From positions 1 through 64,000 of the forward strand of contig PBDN01000010.1 in the NCBI GenBank assembly GCA_002718135.1: a stretch of DNA of 64,000 nucleotides, given 5' to 3'. A program made the position numbers and the translations under genes. Shown here one piece after another: positions 18,599 through 28,380 of this stretch. Source of the DNA: Pelagibacteraceae bacterium. Lineage in GTDB: Bacteria; Pseudomonadota; Alphaproteobacteria; HIMB59; GCA-002718135. Numbering within the stretch: position 1 is the first letter of the stretch; every line of letters begins with the position of its first letter. Under the pieces are notes generated by a model. It was not told where the DNA came from and made no database searches. It worked only from the letters and a program-made list of their open reading frames with translations.

Positions 18599-19876
18599 TC
18601 AATTATTTCTTAATTTATGGCCAGCAAATATAGAATTATCTGATAGATGTTCTTCAATTCTAAGCAACTGATTATATTTTGAAATTCTATCGGTTCTAGA
18701 CAATGATCCAGTTTTAATTTGACCTGCAGAAATTCCAACTGAAAGATCGGCAATTGTTGTATCTTCAGTTTCACCAGATCTATGAGATATTATGGTTGTA
18801 AAATTATTATCTTTTGCAAGTTTTATTGCATTGATAGTTTCTGATAAAGTACCAATTTGATTAAGTTTTATTAATATTGAATTTGCAGATTTCTCTTCAA
18901 TGCCTTTCTGCAATCTATTAATATTTGTTACAAATAAATCATCACCAACTAATTGAATTTTTTTACCTAGTTCATATGTTAAGTTTGCCCAACCTTCCCA
19001 GTCATCTTCAGCCATGCCATCTTCAACAGAAAATATTGGATATGAATTTGTTAAATTTTTTATATATTCAATCATTTCATCTGAGTTCATTTTTTTATTT
19101 TCACTCTTCATATGATATAGACCATTTTTATAAAATTCTGTTGAAGCTATATCAAGAGAAAGCAAAATATCATTTCCAATTTTTAGCCCAGTTTTTTCAA
19201 CAGATTGAATTATAATTTCAATAATTTCATTTGCATAATTAATATTAGGCGCAAAACCCCCTTCATCACCTACATTAGTATTTAAATTTTTTGATTTTAA
19301 TATTGATTTTAAGGAATGAAATATTTCACAACCATATCTTAGAGAGTCAGCAAAATTTGAAGCACCAACAGGAACAATCATAAATTCTTGTATATCAACA
19401 TTATTATCTGCATGAGATCCCCCATTAACAACATTCATCATAGGAACTGGTAAAATAAAATTTTGATCTTTAGATATAAAGGAATAAAATGTTTTACTTT
19501 CTAACAAAGCTAAACCTTTTGCAAAGGCTAAACTCAAAGCTAAAGTTGTATTTGCTCCAAGCTTAGATTTATTTTCTGTTCCATCTTCATGTATTAAGAA
19601 GTTATCTAATTTATCAATTGAATCAAAGTTTTTATTTATCAATTTTGGTTTTAAAATTTCATTAATATTTTTTACAGCTTTTAATACACCTTTGCCGTTA
19701 TATCTTTTAATATCTTTATCTCTTAATTCCAATGCCTCATGAATACCTGTAGAGGCACCACTTGGAACTGAGGCTCTCCCAATCCATTTATTTTCAAGAA
19801 CAACATCACATTCTACAGTAGGATTACCTCTGCTATCAAGTATTTCCCTACCTGTAATATCAGTTATAATGGCCAT
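18599..19876 (-). CDS. eno: Enolase
   Basis: Converts 2-phosphoglycerate to phosphoenolpyruvate in the cytosol, and in many bacteria also sits in the RNA degradosome. The 425 residues begin ITDITGREILDSRGNPTVE. They contain GDEGGFAP, the metal-binding SVEDGMAEDDW and GDDLFVTN, and the active-site SHRSGETEDT. All are intact and the length is standard. It follows kdsA after twelve bases in the tpiA-led run. Confidence 0.98.
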   Translation of the reverse strand: MAIITDITGREILDSRGNPTVECDVVLENKWIGRASVPSGASTGIHEALELRDKDIKRYNGKGVLKAVKNINEILKPKLINKNFDSIDKLDNFLIHEDGTENKSKLGANTTLALSLAFAKGLALLESKTFYSFISKDQNFILPVPMMNVVNGGSHADNNVDIQEFMIVPVGASNFADSLRYGCEIFHSLKSILKSKNLNTNVGDEGGFAPNINYANEIIEIIIQSVEKTGLKIGNDILLSLDIASTEFYKNGLYHMKSENKKMNSDEMIEYIKNLTNSYPIFSVEDGMAEDDWEGWANLTYELGKKIQLVGDDLFVTNINRLQKGIEEKSANSILIKLNQIGTLSETINAIKLAKDNNFTTIISHRSGETEDTTIADLSVGISAGQIKTGSLSRTDRISKYNQLLRIEEHLSDNSIFAGHKLRNN

Positions 19877-19888
19877 CTAATTTTTTGA

Positions 19889-20713
19889 TTATGATTTAAC
19901 AATTTTATCTATCTCAATTAATTTTATTAATAAATCTTTTAAATCATTTATATTAAGCATATTAGGTCCATCACTTGGAGCATTATCAGGATCATCATGA
20001 GTTTCTATAAAAAGTCCTGCGACACCTATAGATATTGAAGCTTTTGCCAATGATGAAACAAACTCTCTTTTTCCTCCACTGGCGTGACCTAACCCACCAG
20101 GTTCTTGTACAGAATGTGTTGCGTCAAAAACAACGGGGTAGAGAAATTTTTTCATAATATCTATAGATCTAAAATCACTAACTAAATTATTATAACCAAA
20201 TGATGTTCCTCTTTCAGTTATTATTATTTTATCATTCGTAGTTGATTCAATTTTAGTAAATATATTTTTTACATCATGAGGTGATAAAAATTGACCTTTT
20301 TTAACATTAATTATTTTTTTTGTATTTCCCGCCGCTAATAATAAGTCAGTTTGTCGGCACAAAAAAGCTGGTATTTGTATAATGTTTATGCAGTCCTCAT
20401 TTGCAAGTTGAATACATTGATTTTCATTATGAACATCTGTTATTATAGGGCATCCAAAATTTTTCTTTATTTTATTAAAAATATTTATAGCATTTTTTAT
20501 ATTTACACCTCTATGACTTTTAATACTAGAACGATTAGCTTTATCAAAGCTTGATTTAAATATAAAATTTAAGTTTAAAGAATTACAAATACTGTATAAC
20601 TTTTCTGCAATTAACATACAGTGCTTCTCATTTTCAATTACACATGGACCGGCAATTAAAACAAAAGGCAAGTTGTTAGCCATCTTTATATTTTCTATAT
20701 CAATTCTTTTCAT
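19889..20713 (-). CDS. kdsA: KDO-8-phosphate synthase
   Basis: Condenses arabinose 5-phosphate with phosphoenolpyruvate to make KDO-8-phosphate for the inner core of lipopolysaccharide; 274 residues. Blocks seen are [49 protein letters not shown], and [12 protein letters not shown] towards the C-terminus. I chose ATG at 20713 ([10 protein letters not shown]), matching the family N-terminus, over an in-frame GTG at 20725. It overlaps pyrG by 14 bases. Together with the lpx genes at 33-37 kb it shows that the cell makes LPS. Confidence 0.95.
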   Translation of the reverse strand: MKRIDIENIKMANNLPFVLIAGPCVIENEKHCMLIAEKLYSICNSLNLNFIFKSSFDKANRSSIKSHRGVNIKNAINIFNKIKKNFGCPIITDVHNENQCIQLANEDCINIIQIPAFLCRQTDLLLAAGNTKKIINVKKGQFLSPHDVKNIFTKIESTTNDKIIITERGTSFGYNNLVSDFRSIDIMKKFLYPVVFDATHSVQEPGGLGHASGGKREFVSSLAKASISIGVAGLFIETHDDPDNAPSDGPNMLNINDLKDLLIKLIEIDKIVKS

Positions 20714-22325
20714 TTTTAATTGCACAATGTTTTATAAAAGAAATAAATAGTGGATGTGGTTGCTGAGGTCTAGACTTTAGTTCAGGATGAAACTGAACTC
20801 CTATAAACCAAAGATGATTCTTACTTTCTAAAACTTCTGGTAAAATTTTATCTGGTGACATACCTGAAAACTCAAATCCTTTATTTAAAAACTTTTTAAT
20901 ATACTTATTATTTACTTCATATCTATGACGATGTCTTTCATCAATTTTACCTGTCTTATAAATCTTAAAAATTTTAGAGTTTTTTTTCAAAATTGCCCTA
21001 TAAGAACCTAATCTCATAGTTCCTCCTTTGTCACTTCTTTCACTCCTTTTTTCAATTTTTTTGTTACTTTGCCACTCAGTCATTAATCCAACTACGGGTA
21101 TTGCATTTTTATCAAATTCACTCGAATTTGCTTTTTTAATATTTAACAAATTTCTTGATATTTCAATAACTGCAAGTTGCATACCGAGACAAATACCAAA
21201 AAAAGGAATATCATTTTCTCTTGCATATTTTATAGCTTTAATTTTTCCTTCTATACCTCTAGAACCAAAACCCCCAGGTATTAAAATTCCATCAGCATTT
21301 TTTAAGTGTTTTGAAATTGAATTTTTTGTTATTTCTTCTGCGTTAATCCATAATATATTTATTTTTCTATTATTTGCAATTCCTCCATGTACTAAAGCTT
21401 CACTTAATGATTTGTAACTATCCTTTAGGTTAGTGTATTTACCTACTATAGCAATATTGACTTTTTTATTTGAATTATTAATTTTTTTAATTACTTGATT
21501 CCAATAATCTAAATTCAATTTGTAATTTTTAGGATTGTATCCCAAATGTTTTAGTAATGCAGAATCTAAGCCTGCCTTATAATATGCCGTGGGAACCTCA
21601 TAGATTGTTTTAACATCTAAAGCAGATATTACTGAATTTTTTTTTACATTACAAAAAAGTGCAATCTTTTCAATAGACTCTTTGTTAATTTTTTTCTCAG
21701 ATCTACACATAATTATATCTGGCTGTATCCCAGCATTTAATAGTTCTTTAACCGAATGTTGTGTTGGCTTTGTTTTTAATTCACCAGCTGAATTTAAATA
21801 TGGAACATACGTCATGTGAATTAGAGATGAGGAAATCTTTCTATCATTTCTAATTTGTCTAATTGCTTCAAGAAAAGGTAGTGATTCAATATCTCCAACT
21901 GTTCCACCAATTTCATAAATTATAAAATCTTCATTTTTTAGGTCACTATTAATAAATAATTTTATTTCATTGGTTACATGAGGAATTACTTGAATAGTAG
22001 CGCCTAGATAAATACCTTTTCTCTCTTTAGACAAAACATTTGAGTAAATTTTACCAGATGAAATACTATCATTTTTATTAGATGATTGATTTGTAAAACG
22101 CTCATAATGACCTAAATCAAGATCAGTTTCAGCCCCATCATCAGTAACAAAAACTTCTCCATGTTGATATGGGCTCATAGTGCCAGGATCAACATTTAAA
22201 TATGGATCTAATTTTCTAATTCTGACTTTAAAACTTCTTAATTGCAAAAGTGAGGCCAAAGATGCTGAGGCAAGCCCTTTACCAAGAGACGAAGCCACTC
22301 CACCCGTAATAAAAACAAAATGCAT
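20700..22325 (-). CDS. pyrG: CTP synthase
   Basis: Aminates UTP to CTP; cytosolic, 541 residues. The N-terminal synthetase domain begins [15 protein letters not shown] with the nucleotide loop and has [20 protein letters not shown]. The C-terminal glutaminase domain carries GICLGMQL with the nucleophile Cys, and HPEL with the catalytic His-Glu. The start ATG at 22325 has no Shine-Dalgarno-like stretch and lies inside a small hairpin (see 22322-22351). Confidence 0.98.
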   Translation of the reverse strand: MHFVFITGGVASSLGKGLASASLASLLQLRSFKVRIRKLDPYLNVDPGTMSPYQHGEVFVTDDGAETDLDLGHYERFTNQSSNKNDSISSGKIYSNVLSKERKGIYLGATIQVIPHVTNEIKLFINSDLKNEDFIIYEIGGTVGDIESLPFLEAIRQIRNDRKISSSLIHMTYVPYLNSAGELKTKPTQHSVKELLNAGIQPDIIMCRSEKKINKESIEKIALFCNVKKNSVISALDVKTIYEVPTAYYKAGLDSALLKHLGYNPKNYKLNLDYWNQVIKKINNSNKKVNIAIVGKYTNLKDSYKSLSEALVHGGIANNRKINILWINAEEITKNSISKHLKNADGILIPGGFGSRGIEGKIKAIKYARENDIPFFGICLGMQLAVIEISRNLLNIKKANSSEFDKNAIPVVGLMTEWQSNKKIEKRSERSDKGGTMRLGSYRAILKKNSKIFKIYKTGKIDERHRHRYEVNNKYIKKFLNKGFEFSGMSPDKILPEVLESKNHLWFIGVQFHPELKSRPQQPHPLFISFIKHCAIKNEKN

Positions 22326-22351
22326 TACGGAATACCGTGATACAGAAATGC
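22322..22351 (-). promoter_or_regulatory. Hairpin enclosing the pyrG start codon
   Basis: In the mRNA sense a GCATT...AATGC stem (22347-22351 with 22322-22326) stacks on an ACGG/CCGT hairpin with a TATT loop (22327-22338). An eight-base bulge lies on one side. The pyrG ATG is part of the outer stem. The patch is clearly richer in GC than its surroundings, and no Shine-Dalgarno sequence precedes the gene. Translational control by folding is plausible but unproven. Confidence 0.4.
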
Positions 22352-22380
22352 GAGCTCTATATCAAGATAAATATATTTAA

Positions 22381-22686
22381 TTACTCAGGAATTGCGGGTT
22401 CTGAATTTAAACTTTCTGATTCATTAACACTTGGTAGAGCCTCCAGAATATTTTTATTAGAACCTATAGAAGCTGTAATAGTTAATATAACGCTCATTAT
22501 CATAAACAAAGTAGCTGTAAGTGCGGTCAATCTTGATAATAAATTAGCAGAGCCTCTAGCTGACATCATGCCTCCAAGTCCGCCTCCGCCACCTAAGCCT
22601 AAACCTTCATTATCTGTCCCTTGCAACAGAATAAATATTACAAGTAAAATTGCTAGTATTAATTGTATGATAATTAATGTTGTCAT
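22381..22686 (-). CDS. secG: Preprotein translocase subunit SecG
   Basis: A small membrane subunit of the SecYEG channel, 101 residues. Two transmembrane helices (about 3-21 and 52-73) flank a glycine-rich loop GLGLGGGGGLGGMMSARGSA. The following block, NLLSRLTALTATLFMIMS, is the SecG signature in alphaproteobacteria. It lies between tpiA (41-base gap) and pyrG (55-base gap), the standard alphaproteobacterial position. Confidence 0.94.
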   Translation of the reverse strand: MTTLIIIQLILAILLVIFILLQGTDNEGLGLGGGGGLGGMMSARGSANLLSRLTALTATLFMIMSVILTITASIGSNKNILEALPSVNESESLNSEPAIPE

Positions 22687-22727
22687 TTAATTGACTTATA
22701 TTTATTAACAGATTTAAATCAAGAAAA

Positions 22728-23456
22728 TTATATAGACATTATTTTATTAAAATCATCAATCTTTAATGATGAACCACCTATAAGTCCTCCGTTTACGTTA
22801 TTAATATTTAAAATTGACTTATAATTTTGAATGTTTAATGAGCCTCCGTATAAAATTATAAAATTTTTAAATTTGTCTTCAATTGATCTAATAAAAGTAT
22901 GTATTGACTCTATTTCATCAACACTTGGGGTTGAGCCACTTCCAATAGCCCAAATCGGTTCATAAGCTAAAATAGTATTAGTATGATTAGAGTTTTTTGG
23001 TAAACCATTAATTATTTGATTCTTTAAAATTTTATTTGTTAAATTAAGTTCTCTCTCCATCTGAGTTTCACCAATACATAAAATAGGTACAATTTTATTA
23101 TTAATTAAATTTGAAATTTTAATTTTAATTTTTTCATCAGTTTCATTAAAGTATTGTCTTCTTTCAGAATGGCCAACTATACAAAATTCTGCCCCAACGT
23201 CTTTCAAATTCTTTGTGGAAATTTCTCCAGTGTAAGATCCTTTTTCATACATGGACACATCTTGAGCCCCAATATGATATAATTTATTTTTTTTTAAAAA
23301 ATAGTTTAAATAAACTGATGGAGGACAAATAATTACACAATTTTTATTTTTAGATTTAATTTCTATTTTAGACAAAAAATCATTTATAAACTTAAAATCT
23401 CCATTTAATTTCCAATTAGCAACAAAAAATGAAGAAAATTCGTTTAAATCTATCAT
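22728..23456 (-). CDS. tpiA: Triosephosphate isomerase
   Basis: Interconverts dihydroxyacetone phosphate and glyceraldehyde 3-phosphate. The 242 residues include ANWKLNG (active-site Lys), IVGHSERR (catalytic His) and AYEPIWAIGSG (catalytic Glu). The phosphate-loop YGGSLN and GLIGGSSL follow. I chose ATG at 23456 over a GTG at 23468, because the GTG falls inside a palindrome (23457-23483). The gene is divergent from ppiD and heads an eleven-gene minus-strand run through ratA. Confidence 0.96.
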   Translation of the reverse strand: MIDLNEFSSFFVANWKLNGDFKFINDFLSKIEIKSKNKNCVIICPPSVYLNYFLKKNKLYHIGAQDVSMYEKGSYTGEISTKNLKDVGAEFCIVGHSERRQYFNETDEKIKIKISNLINNKIVPILCIGETQMERELNLTNKILKNQIINGLPKNSNHTNTILAYEPIWAIGSGSTPSVDEIESIHTFIRSIEDKFKNFIILYGGSLNIQNYKSILNINNVNGGLIGGSSLKIDDFNKIMSI

Positions 23457-23483
23457 TATTACTTTCACTTATAGAAAGTAATA
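23457..23483. promoter_or_regulatory. Perfect 10-bp palindrome between tpiA and ppiD
   Basis: TATTACTTTC (23457-23466) and its exact complement GAAAGTAATA (23474-23483) flank a seven-base spacer, ACTTATA. The element fills more than half of the 46-base gap between two divergent starts. It begins directly next to the tpiA ATG and ends 19 bases before the ppiD ATG. A minus-strand TATAAT (23483-23488) abuts it. A dimeric repressor or activator site is the natural reading; an mRNA hairpin is the alternative. Confidence 0.5.
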
Positions 23484-23502
23484 TTATAGAAGCAACAAAA
23501 AA

Positions 23503-25335
23503 ATGTTTAGGAAACTTGGTAAATCAAAAATAGCTTTTATATTAGCGATTTTATTTGGAATAAGTCTATTTTTCTTCAGAGGTGGTTCACGTTATTCAAA
23601 TTTATTTAATTCAGATAATATTATAGCCAAAGTTTCAGGAACGCCAATTTCAACAAGTAAATTCACTCGTTCAATGCAAATTAATATTAATCAATTTAGT
23701 CAAATGCTTGGAAAACAACTTACAAGTCAAGAAATAAAAAATTTTCAAATTTACTCTATTGCTTTATCAAATTTGATTAATAGTGCTGTTTTTGAAAATG
23801 AATTTCACAGTAAAAATTTTATAATTGATGAAACTGTTATAGCACAACAAACTAAAACAAAACTTCCAAATCTTTATAATAAAAATAAATTAAATGAATT
23901 AGCATTAAATACATTTTTAAAACAACAAGGTTTAAAAATAGATGATTTAGTAAGCATTATTGATTATGAAACAAGAGCTAAAACTTTTGACAAATATTTT
24001 TTTGATATAAATTTTCCACAAGATTTAAATAAAAAAATTATATTTTATGAAAATCACTCTAGAAATATTAATTTAATCCAATTGTCTATAGACAATATAA
24101 ATTTAGAAAATTCAAATGAAATTATTACTGAGGAAAATATTGATTTAAAAAATTATTATACAAATAATATAAACAATTACAAAAGTAAGGAAAAACGCAA
24201 TGCTTCATATATAGTTGTTAATAAAAATCAATTTATAGAATATTTCCAACCAAATGAACAAGAAGTAAAATTATACTATGAAAGCAATAATGATTTATTT
24301 GTTACAAAAGAAAAAAGAAACTTTGTTCAATTTAATTTTAAAACTGAGAAGGAAGCTAATGATTTTAAAAATAATATAAATGAAATCAATTATAAAGATA
24401 TAATTGAATATGCTAAAGAAAATAAAATTATTTATAATGAATTTGAAAATTTAACAGAATCAGAAGTTTTAGATGATTTATCAAATGTAATTTTTAATTT
24501 AAAAATTGGTGAAATTTCTAATGTTGTCAAAACAACTATTGCAAATCATGTAATTATTGTAAATGCAATTTCACCTAAAGGTAAAAAATCTTATAATGAA
24601 TCAAAATTAGAAATAAGCGATACTCTTCTTAATATAGAATTAGATAATTTTGTGTCTGATTTAAAAAATACTATTTCACAACAAATATTAAATGGATTGA
24701 GTCTCGAAGAGATAGCAAATAAAAATTCACTTACTATCAAAAAATTAGAAAAAATAGAGAAGGATTATTTTGCAGAAGAAAAAGATTTAATTTATAGAGA
24801 ATTATCTAATCAAGTTTTTTTATCAAATATTGATTATGTCAGTGATTTAATTGAATTTGATGAAAATAGATTCTTTTTATTTAATGTCGAAGAAATTTTT
24901 TCGTCTAAAATACTGCCTTTAAAAGAAATTTTGGAAGAAGTTACTATAGATTGGAAAAAGTTTAAAAAAATTGAATTAATAAAAGATATATATGAAAAAA
25001 AATTGGATCTAAATAACTTAAATAATAATATAAAAAAATACACACCCTCTATAACAAAATTAGAAATAAAAAATAATAACACTGACTATCCTAAATTCTT
25101 TGTTAATGAAATTTTTAAAACCGAAGTAAATGACTATGTATTTTATAATAATGAAAATAAAATATTTATAGCAAAAATAGAAAAAGTTAATATTCCAAAT
25201 AATATTGAAAATTTAAATAATAAATCAATTTCTTTGTTAGCACTTTTAAAAAATTCATTTGGAAACGAAATTATGAAAAATAAAAAAATAACAACAAATG
25301 ACGCTTTGATAGATGCAATTATAAATCAATATTGA
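23503..25335 (+). CDS. ppiD: PpiD/SurA-like membrane-anchored peptidyl-prolyl isomerase
   Basis: A 610-residue periplasmic chaperone anchored by one N-terminal helix (about 10-27, AFILAILFGISLFFF) after the basic MFRKLGKSK. A SurA-N-like region follows (about 45-160, including GTPISTSKFTRSM). A parvulin-type PPIC segment comes in the middle (about 265-360), and a second extended part to the C-terminus. The parvulin motifs are weak, so isomerase activity is uncertain while the chaperone fold is likely. Position between tpiA and trpE is common in alphaproteobacteria. Its TGA overlaps the trpE ATG by one base. Confidence 0.85.
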   Translation: MFRKLGKSKIAFILAILFGISLFFFRGGSRYSNLFNSDNIIAKVSGTPISTSKFTRSMQININQFSQMLGKQLTSQEIKNFQIYSIALSNLINSAVFENEFHSKNFIIDETVIAQQTKTKLPNLYNKNKLNELALNTFLKQQGLKIDDLVSIIDYETRAKTFDKYFFDINFPQDLNKKIIFYENHSRNINLIQLSIDNINLENSNEIITEENIDLKNYYTNNINNYKSKEKRNASYIVVNKNQFIEYFQPNEQEVKLYYESNNDLFVTKEKRNFVQFNFKTEKEANDFKNNINEINYKDIIEYAKENKIIYNEFENLTESEVLDDLSNVIFNLKIGEISNVVKTTIANHVIIVNAISPKGKKSYNESKLEISDTLLNIELDNFVSDLKNTISQQILNGLSLEEIANKNSLTIKKLEKIEKDYFAEEKDLIYRELSNQVFLSNIDYVSDLIEFDENRFFLFNVEEIFSSKILPLKEILEEVTIDWKKFKKIELIKDIYEKKLDLNNLNNNIKKYTPSITKLEIKNNNTDYPKFFVNEIFKTEVNDYVFYNNENKIFIAKIEKVNIPNNIENLNNKSISLLALLKNSFGNEIMKNKKITTNDALIDAIINQY

Positions 25336-26810
25336 TGAGTGAAATAAAAAAAAAATTCATAAGTGGCTACAAAAAAGGAATACCTCAATTATTAAAAAAA
25401 AATTTAATAGCTGATGTAGAAACTCCTATTTCTTCTTTGTTAAAAGTTGCCAAAAAAGAAAAATATTCTTTCTTATTAGAATCTGTTGAAGGAGGAAGCA
25501 AAAGGGGCAGATATTCTATACTTGGTTGCGATCCTGATTTAATATGGAATGTTGATTCTGGTAAAACTAAAGTTAAATATATTGACTGTAAATATGATTA
25601 TAAATTAAATTCTCACCCTCTCAAAAGTTTAAGAGAATTGATTAATTTATCAAAATTTAAAAACTCAAATAACGATGTCCCTTACCCAACTTTGGTTGGT
25701 TATCTGGGATATCCAATTATACAATTTATGGAAAATTTAAAATTAATTAATAAGGACAATATTAAAATTCCTGACGCTACGCTTATTAGACCAAAAATTG
25801 TTGCTGTTTTTGATAACATTAAAGATACTATATCTTTAATGACGGTAAAATATCCAAGTAAAAAAAAATCTCCAGAAAATGCCTATGATGAGGCAAACTT
25901 ATTGCTAAAGAAAACTGTTAAAAAATTGGAAAAAAGTATTTTAAATTCTTCAATAGCAAAAAATAAAAATACCAAATTAAACTTTACATCTAATTTTAAA
26001 AAAGAAGAATTTTATAAAGTAGTTAAAAAAGCGAAAAAATACATACAAGAAGGTGACATTTTTCAAGTTGTTCCATCACAAAGATTTGAAACTAAATACA
26101 GTTTAAAGGCAATCGATTTATATAGATCATTAAGAAGATTAAATCCATCTCCTTATCTCGTAAATTTAAATTTTGATAAATTTGGAATTGTAGCTTCTAG
26201 CCCTGAATTAATGGTTCAACTTAGAAACAATAAAGTTACAATTAGACCAATTGCCGGTACTAGAAGACGTGGGAAAAATGTCAGCGAAGATATAGTATTG
26301 TCTAAAGATCTTTTAAGTGACAAAAAGGAGTTGGCTGAACACTTGATGCTACTTGATTTAGGGCGAAATGATGTTGGAAGAGTTTCAAAAAAAGGATCTG
26401 TTAAGGTTACTGAAAAAATGATTATTGAATATTATTCTCATGTCATGCATATTGTTTCAAATGTTGAAGGTACAATTAATAATAAATTAGATGCAATTGA
26501 TGCTCTAACAGCAGGATTTCCTGCTGGAACAGTAACAGGAGCTCCAAAAATTCGAGCAATGGAAATTATTGAAGAATTAGAAAATTTAAATAGGAGTTTT
26601 TATGCTGGATGCATGGGGTATTTTGACTCTAATGGTGATATGGATACATGTATAAGTTTAAGAACTGGTTTAGTTAAGAAAAATAAACTTTATATACAAG
26701 CAGGAGCCGGTATTGTTCATGACTCAATTCCAAAAAATGAGCATTTAGAAATATTAAATAAAGCTGGGGCTTTAATGGCTGCAGCTCAAGATTCTTATAG
26801 ATACAAATAA
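25335..26810 (+). CDS. trpE: Anthranilate synthase component I
   Basis: Makes anthranilate from chorismate with ammonia from TrpG; 491 residues. The tryptophan feedback site LLESVEGG lies near residue 47. Catalytic blocks are IFQVVPSQRFE, IAGTRRRG, ELAEHLMLLDLGRNDVG and FPAGTVTGAPKIRAMEII. I chose ATG at 25335 over TTG at 25332. Coupling to ppiD by TGATG leaves no room for a leader-peptide attenuator. Genes trpA, trpB and trpF are not in the window. Confidence 0.97.
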   Translation: MSEIKKKFISGYKKGIPQLLKKNLIADVETPISSLLKVAKKEKYSFLLESVEGGSKRGRYSILGCDPDLIWNVDSGKTKVKYIDCKYDYKLNSHPLKSLRELINLSKFKNSNNDVPYPTLVGYLGYPIIQFMENLKLINKDNIKIPDATLIRPKIVAVFDNIKDTISLMTVKYPSKKKSPENAYDEANLLLKKTVKKLEKSILNSSIAKNKNTKLNFTSNFKKEEFYKVVKKAKKYIQEGDIFQVVPSQRFETKYSLKAIDLYRSLRRLNPSPYLVNLNFDKFGIVASSPELMVQLRNNKVTIRPIAGTRRRGKNVSEDIVLSKDLLSDKKELAEHLMLLDLGRNDVGRVSKKGSVKVTEKMIIEYYSHVMHIVSNVEGTINNKLDAIDALTAGFPAGTVTGAPKIRAMEIIEELENLNRSFYAGCMGYFDSNGDMDTCISLRTGLVKKNKLYIQAGAGIVHDSIPKNEHLEILNKAGALMAAAQDSYRYK

Positions 26811-27379
26811 TGATATTATTAATTGATAATTACGACAGTTTTACATTTAATGTTAAGCATTACTTACTAGAACTTGGAGAAAAGGTCAAAGTTGTAAGAA
26901 ATGATAAAATATCTATTGATAAACTTAGAAAACTAAAACCAAAGGCAATTGTTATTTCACCTGGCCCTTGCACACCTAATGAAGCAGGAATTTGTCTAGA
27001 TACAGTTTCTAAATTATATAAAGAATTCCCTATTCTTGGAATTTGCTTAGGTCATCAAACAATTGGTCAGGCATTTGGAGGTAAAATTGTTAAGTGCAAG
27101 GAAATAATGCATGGGAAAGTTGATAGTATACAACACTTTGGACATTTTATTTTTAAAAATGTAGCAAGAGAATTTAAAGCAACAAGATATCACTCTTTAA
27201 TTATAGAAAAAAGAACATTGTCAAATGATTTTATTATTACAGCAGAAACAAAAAACAAAATTATTATGGGTATTGCTCATAAAAAACTACCTATTTTTGG
27301 ATTACAATTTCATCCAGAAAGTATAGGAACAGTTGTCGGAAAGATCATTCTAAAAAATTTTTTAAAAATAGTAAGATAA
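26810..27379 (+). CDS. trpG: Anthranilate synthase glutaminase component
   Basis: The class I glutamine amidotransferase subunit that feeds ammonia to TrpE; 189 residues. Blocks are DNYDSFTFNV at the start, ISPGPCTPNEAG, the nucleophile elbow GICLGHQTIGQ, and the catalytic QFHPESIGT. It joins trpE by a TAATG overlap and trpD by one base, so the three are translationally coupled. A pabA role (shared with folate synthesis) is possible, since no other copy is in view. Confidence 0.95.
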   Translation: MILLIDNYDSFTFNVKHYLLELGEKVKVVRNDKISIDKLRKLKPKAIVISPGPCTPNEAGICLDTVSKLYKEFPILGICLGHQTIGQAFGGKIVKCKEIMHGKVDSIQHFGHFIFKNVAREFKATRYHSLIIEKRTLSNDFIITAETKNKIIMGIAHKKLPIFGLQFHPESIGTVVGKIILKNFLKIVR

Positions 27380-28380
27380 TGGACCAAATTAAAATTTTTA
27401 ATAAGATTTATAATAAAGAAAATCTAAATATTGAAGAAAGCTCCTTTATATTTAACAAAATCATGAGTGGTGAATTTGATGATATTAAAATTACTTCAAT
27501 TTTAGTTGGATTAAAAATTAAAGGAGAAACAAAAGAAGAAATAATTGGTGCTGCGAAGGTAATGAGAAAAAAATCGCTTAAAATAAATTCACCAAAAAAT
27601 ACAATAGATACGTGTGGTACTGGTGGTGATATGAAAGAAACTTTAAATATATCTACAAGTTCCGCTATTGTAGCAGCTAGTGCTGGAGTAAAAATTGCTA
27701 AGCATGGTAATCGTTCAGTAAGTTCAAAATCAGGATCTGCTGATATGCTTGAAAAAATTGGATATAAGATTTCAAATAAAGTTACAGAATTAGAAGAATC
27801 TTTAAAAAGCAAAAATTTTTGCTTTTTGTTCGCACAAAATCACCATACAGCAATGAAAAATGTAATTAATGTTAGAAAAAATCTAGGAACAAGAACAATT
27901 TTTAACCTGTTAGGCCCCCTAACTAACCCAGCAAATGCCTCAAGACAACTTTTAGGAGTTTATTCTAAAAAACTTGTATCAATGCATTGTAATTGCCTAA
28001 AAGATTTAGGATCAGAAAGAGCAATGGTTGTTTATGGTTTAGATGGTTTAGATGAGATCAGCCTATCTGATAAAACTTACATAAATGAACTGAAGGATAA
28101 CAAAATTTCTGAATATATTTTTAATCCCAAAGACTATGGATACGATTTAATTAATATTGATAAAATAAAAGGTGGTGACCCAGATTTTAATGCTAATAGC
28201 TTTAAAAAAATGATTAACGGTGATTATAAAGATTTTCAAAAAATAGTTGAAATTAATGCTGGAGTAACAATTTATTTATCTGATCTTGCAAAAAACTTAA
28301 AAGAAGGATTTTATCTAGCAAAAAAAGTAATTGAAGAAGGTGTTACAAAAAATTTTGTAAATTCATTAATAAATGACTAA
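27379..28380 (+). CDS. trpD: Anthranilate phosphoribosyltransferase
   Basis: Transfers phosphoribosyl to anthranilate; 333 residues. The PRPP-binding loop DTCGTGGDMKETLNISTS, the KHGNRSVSSKSGSADMLE block and NLLGPLTNPA are all present. One base overlaps trpG and eight bases overlap trpC, continuing the tightly packed trp unit. Confidence 0.97.
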   Translation: MDQIKIFNKIYNKENLNIEESSFIFNKIMSGEFDDIKITSILVGLKIKGETKEEIIGAAKVMRKKSLKINSPKNTIDTCGTGGDMKETLNISTSSAIVAASAGVKIAKHGNRSVSSKSGSADMLEKIGYKISNKVTELEESLKSKNFCFLFAQNHHTAMKNVINVRKNLGTRTIFNLLGPLTNPANASRQLLGVYSKKLVSMHCNCLKDLGSERAMVVYGLDGLDEISLSDKTYINELKDNKISEYIFNPKDYGYDLINIDKIKGGDPDFNANSFKKMINGDYKDFQKIVEINAGVTIYLSDLAKNLKEGFYLAKKVIEEGVTKNFVNSLIND

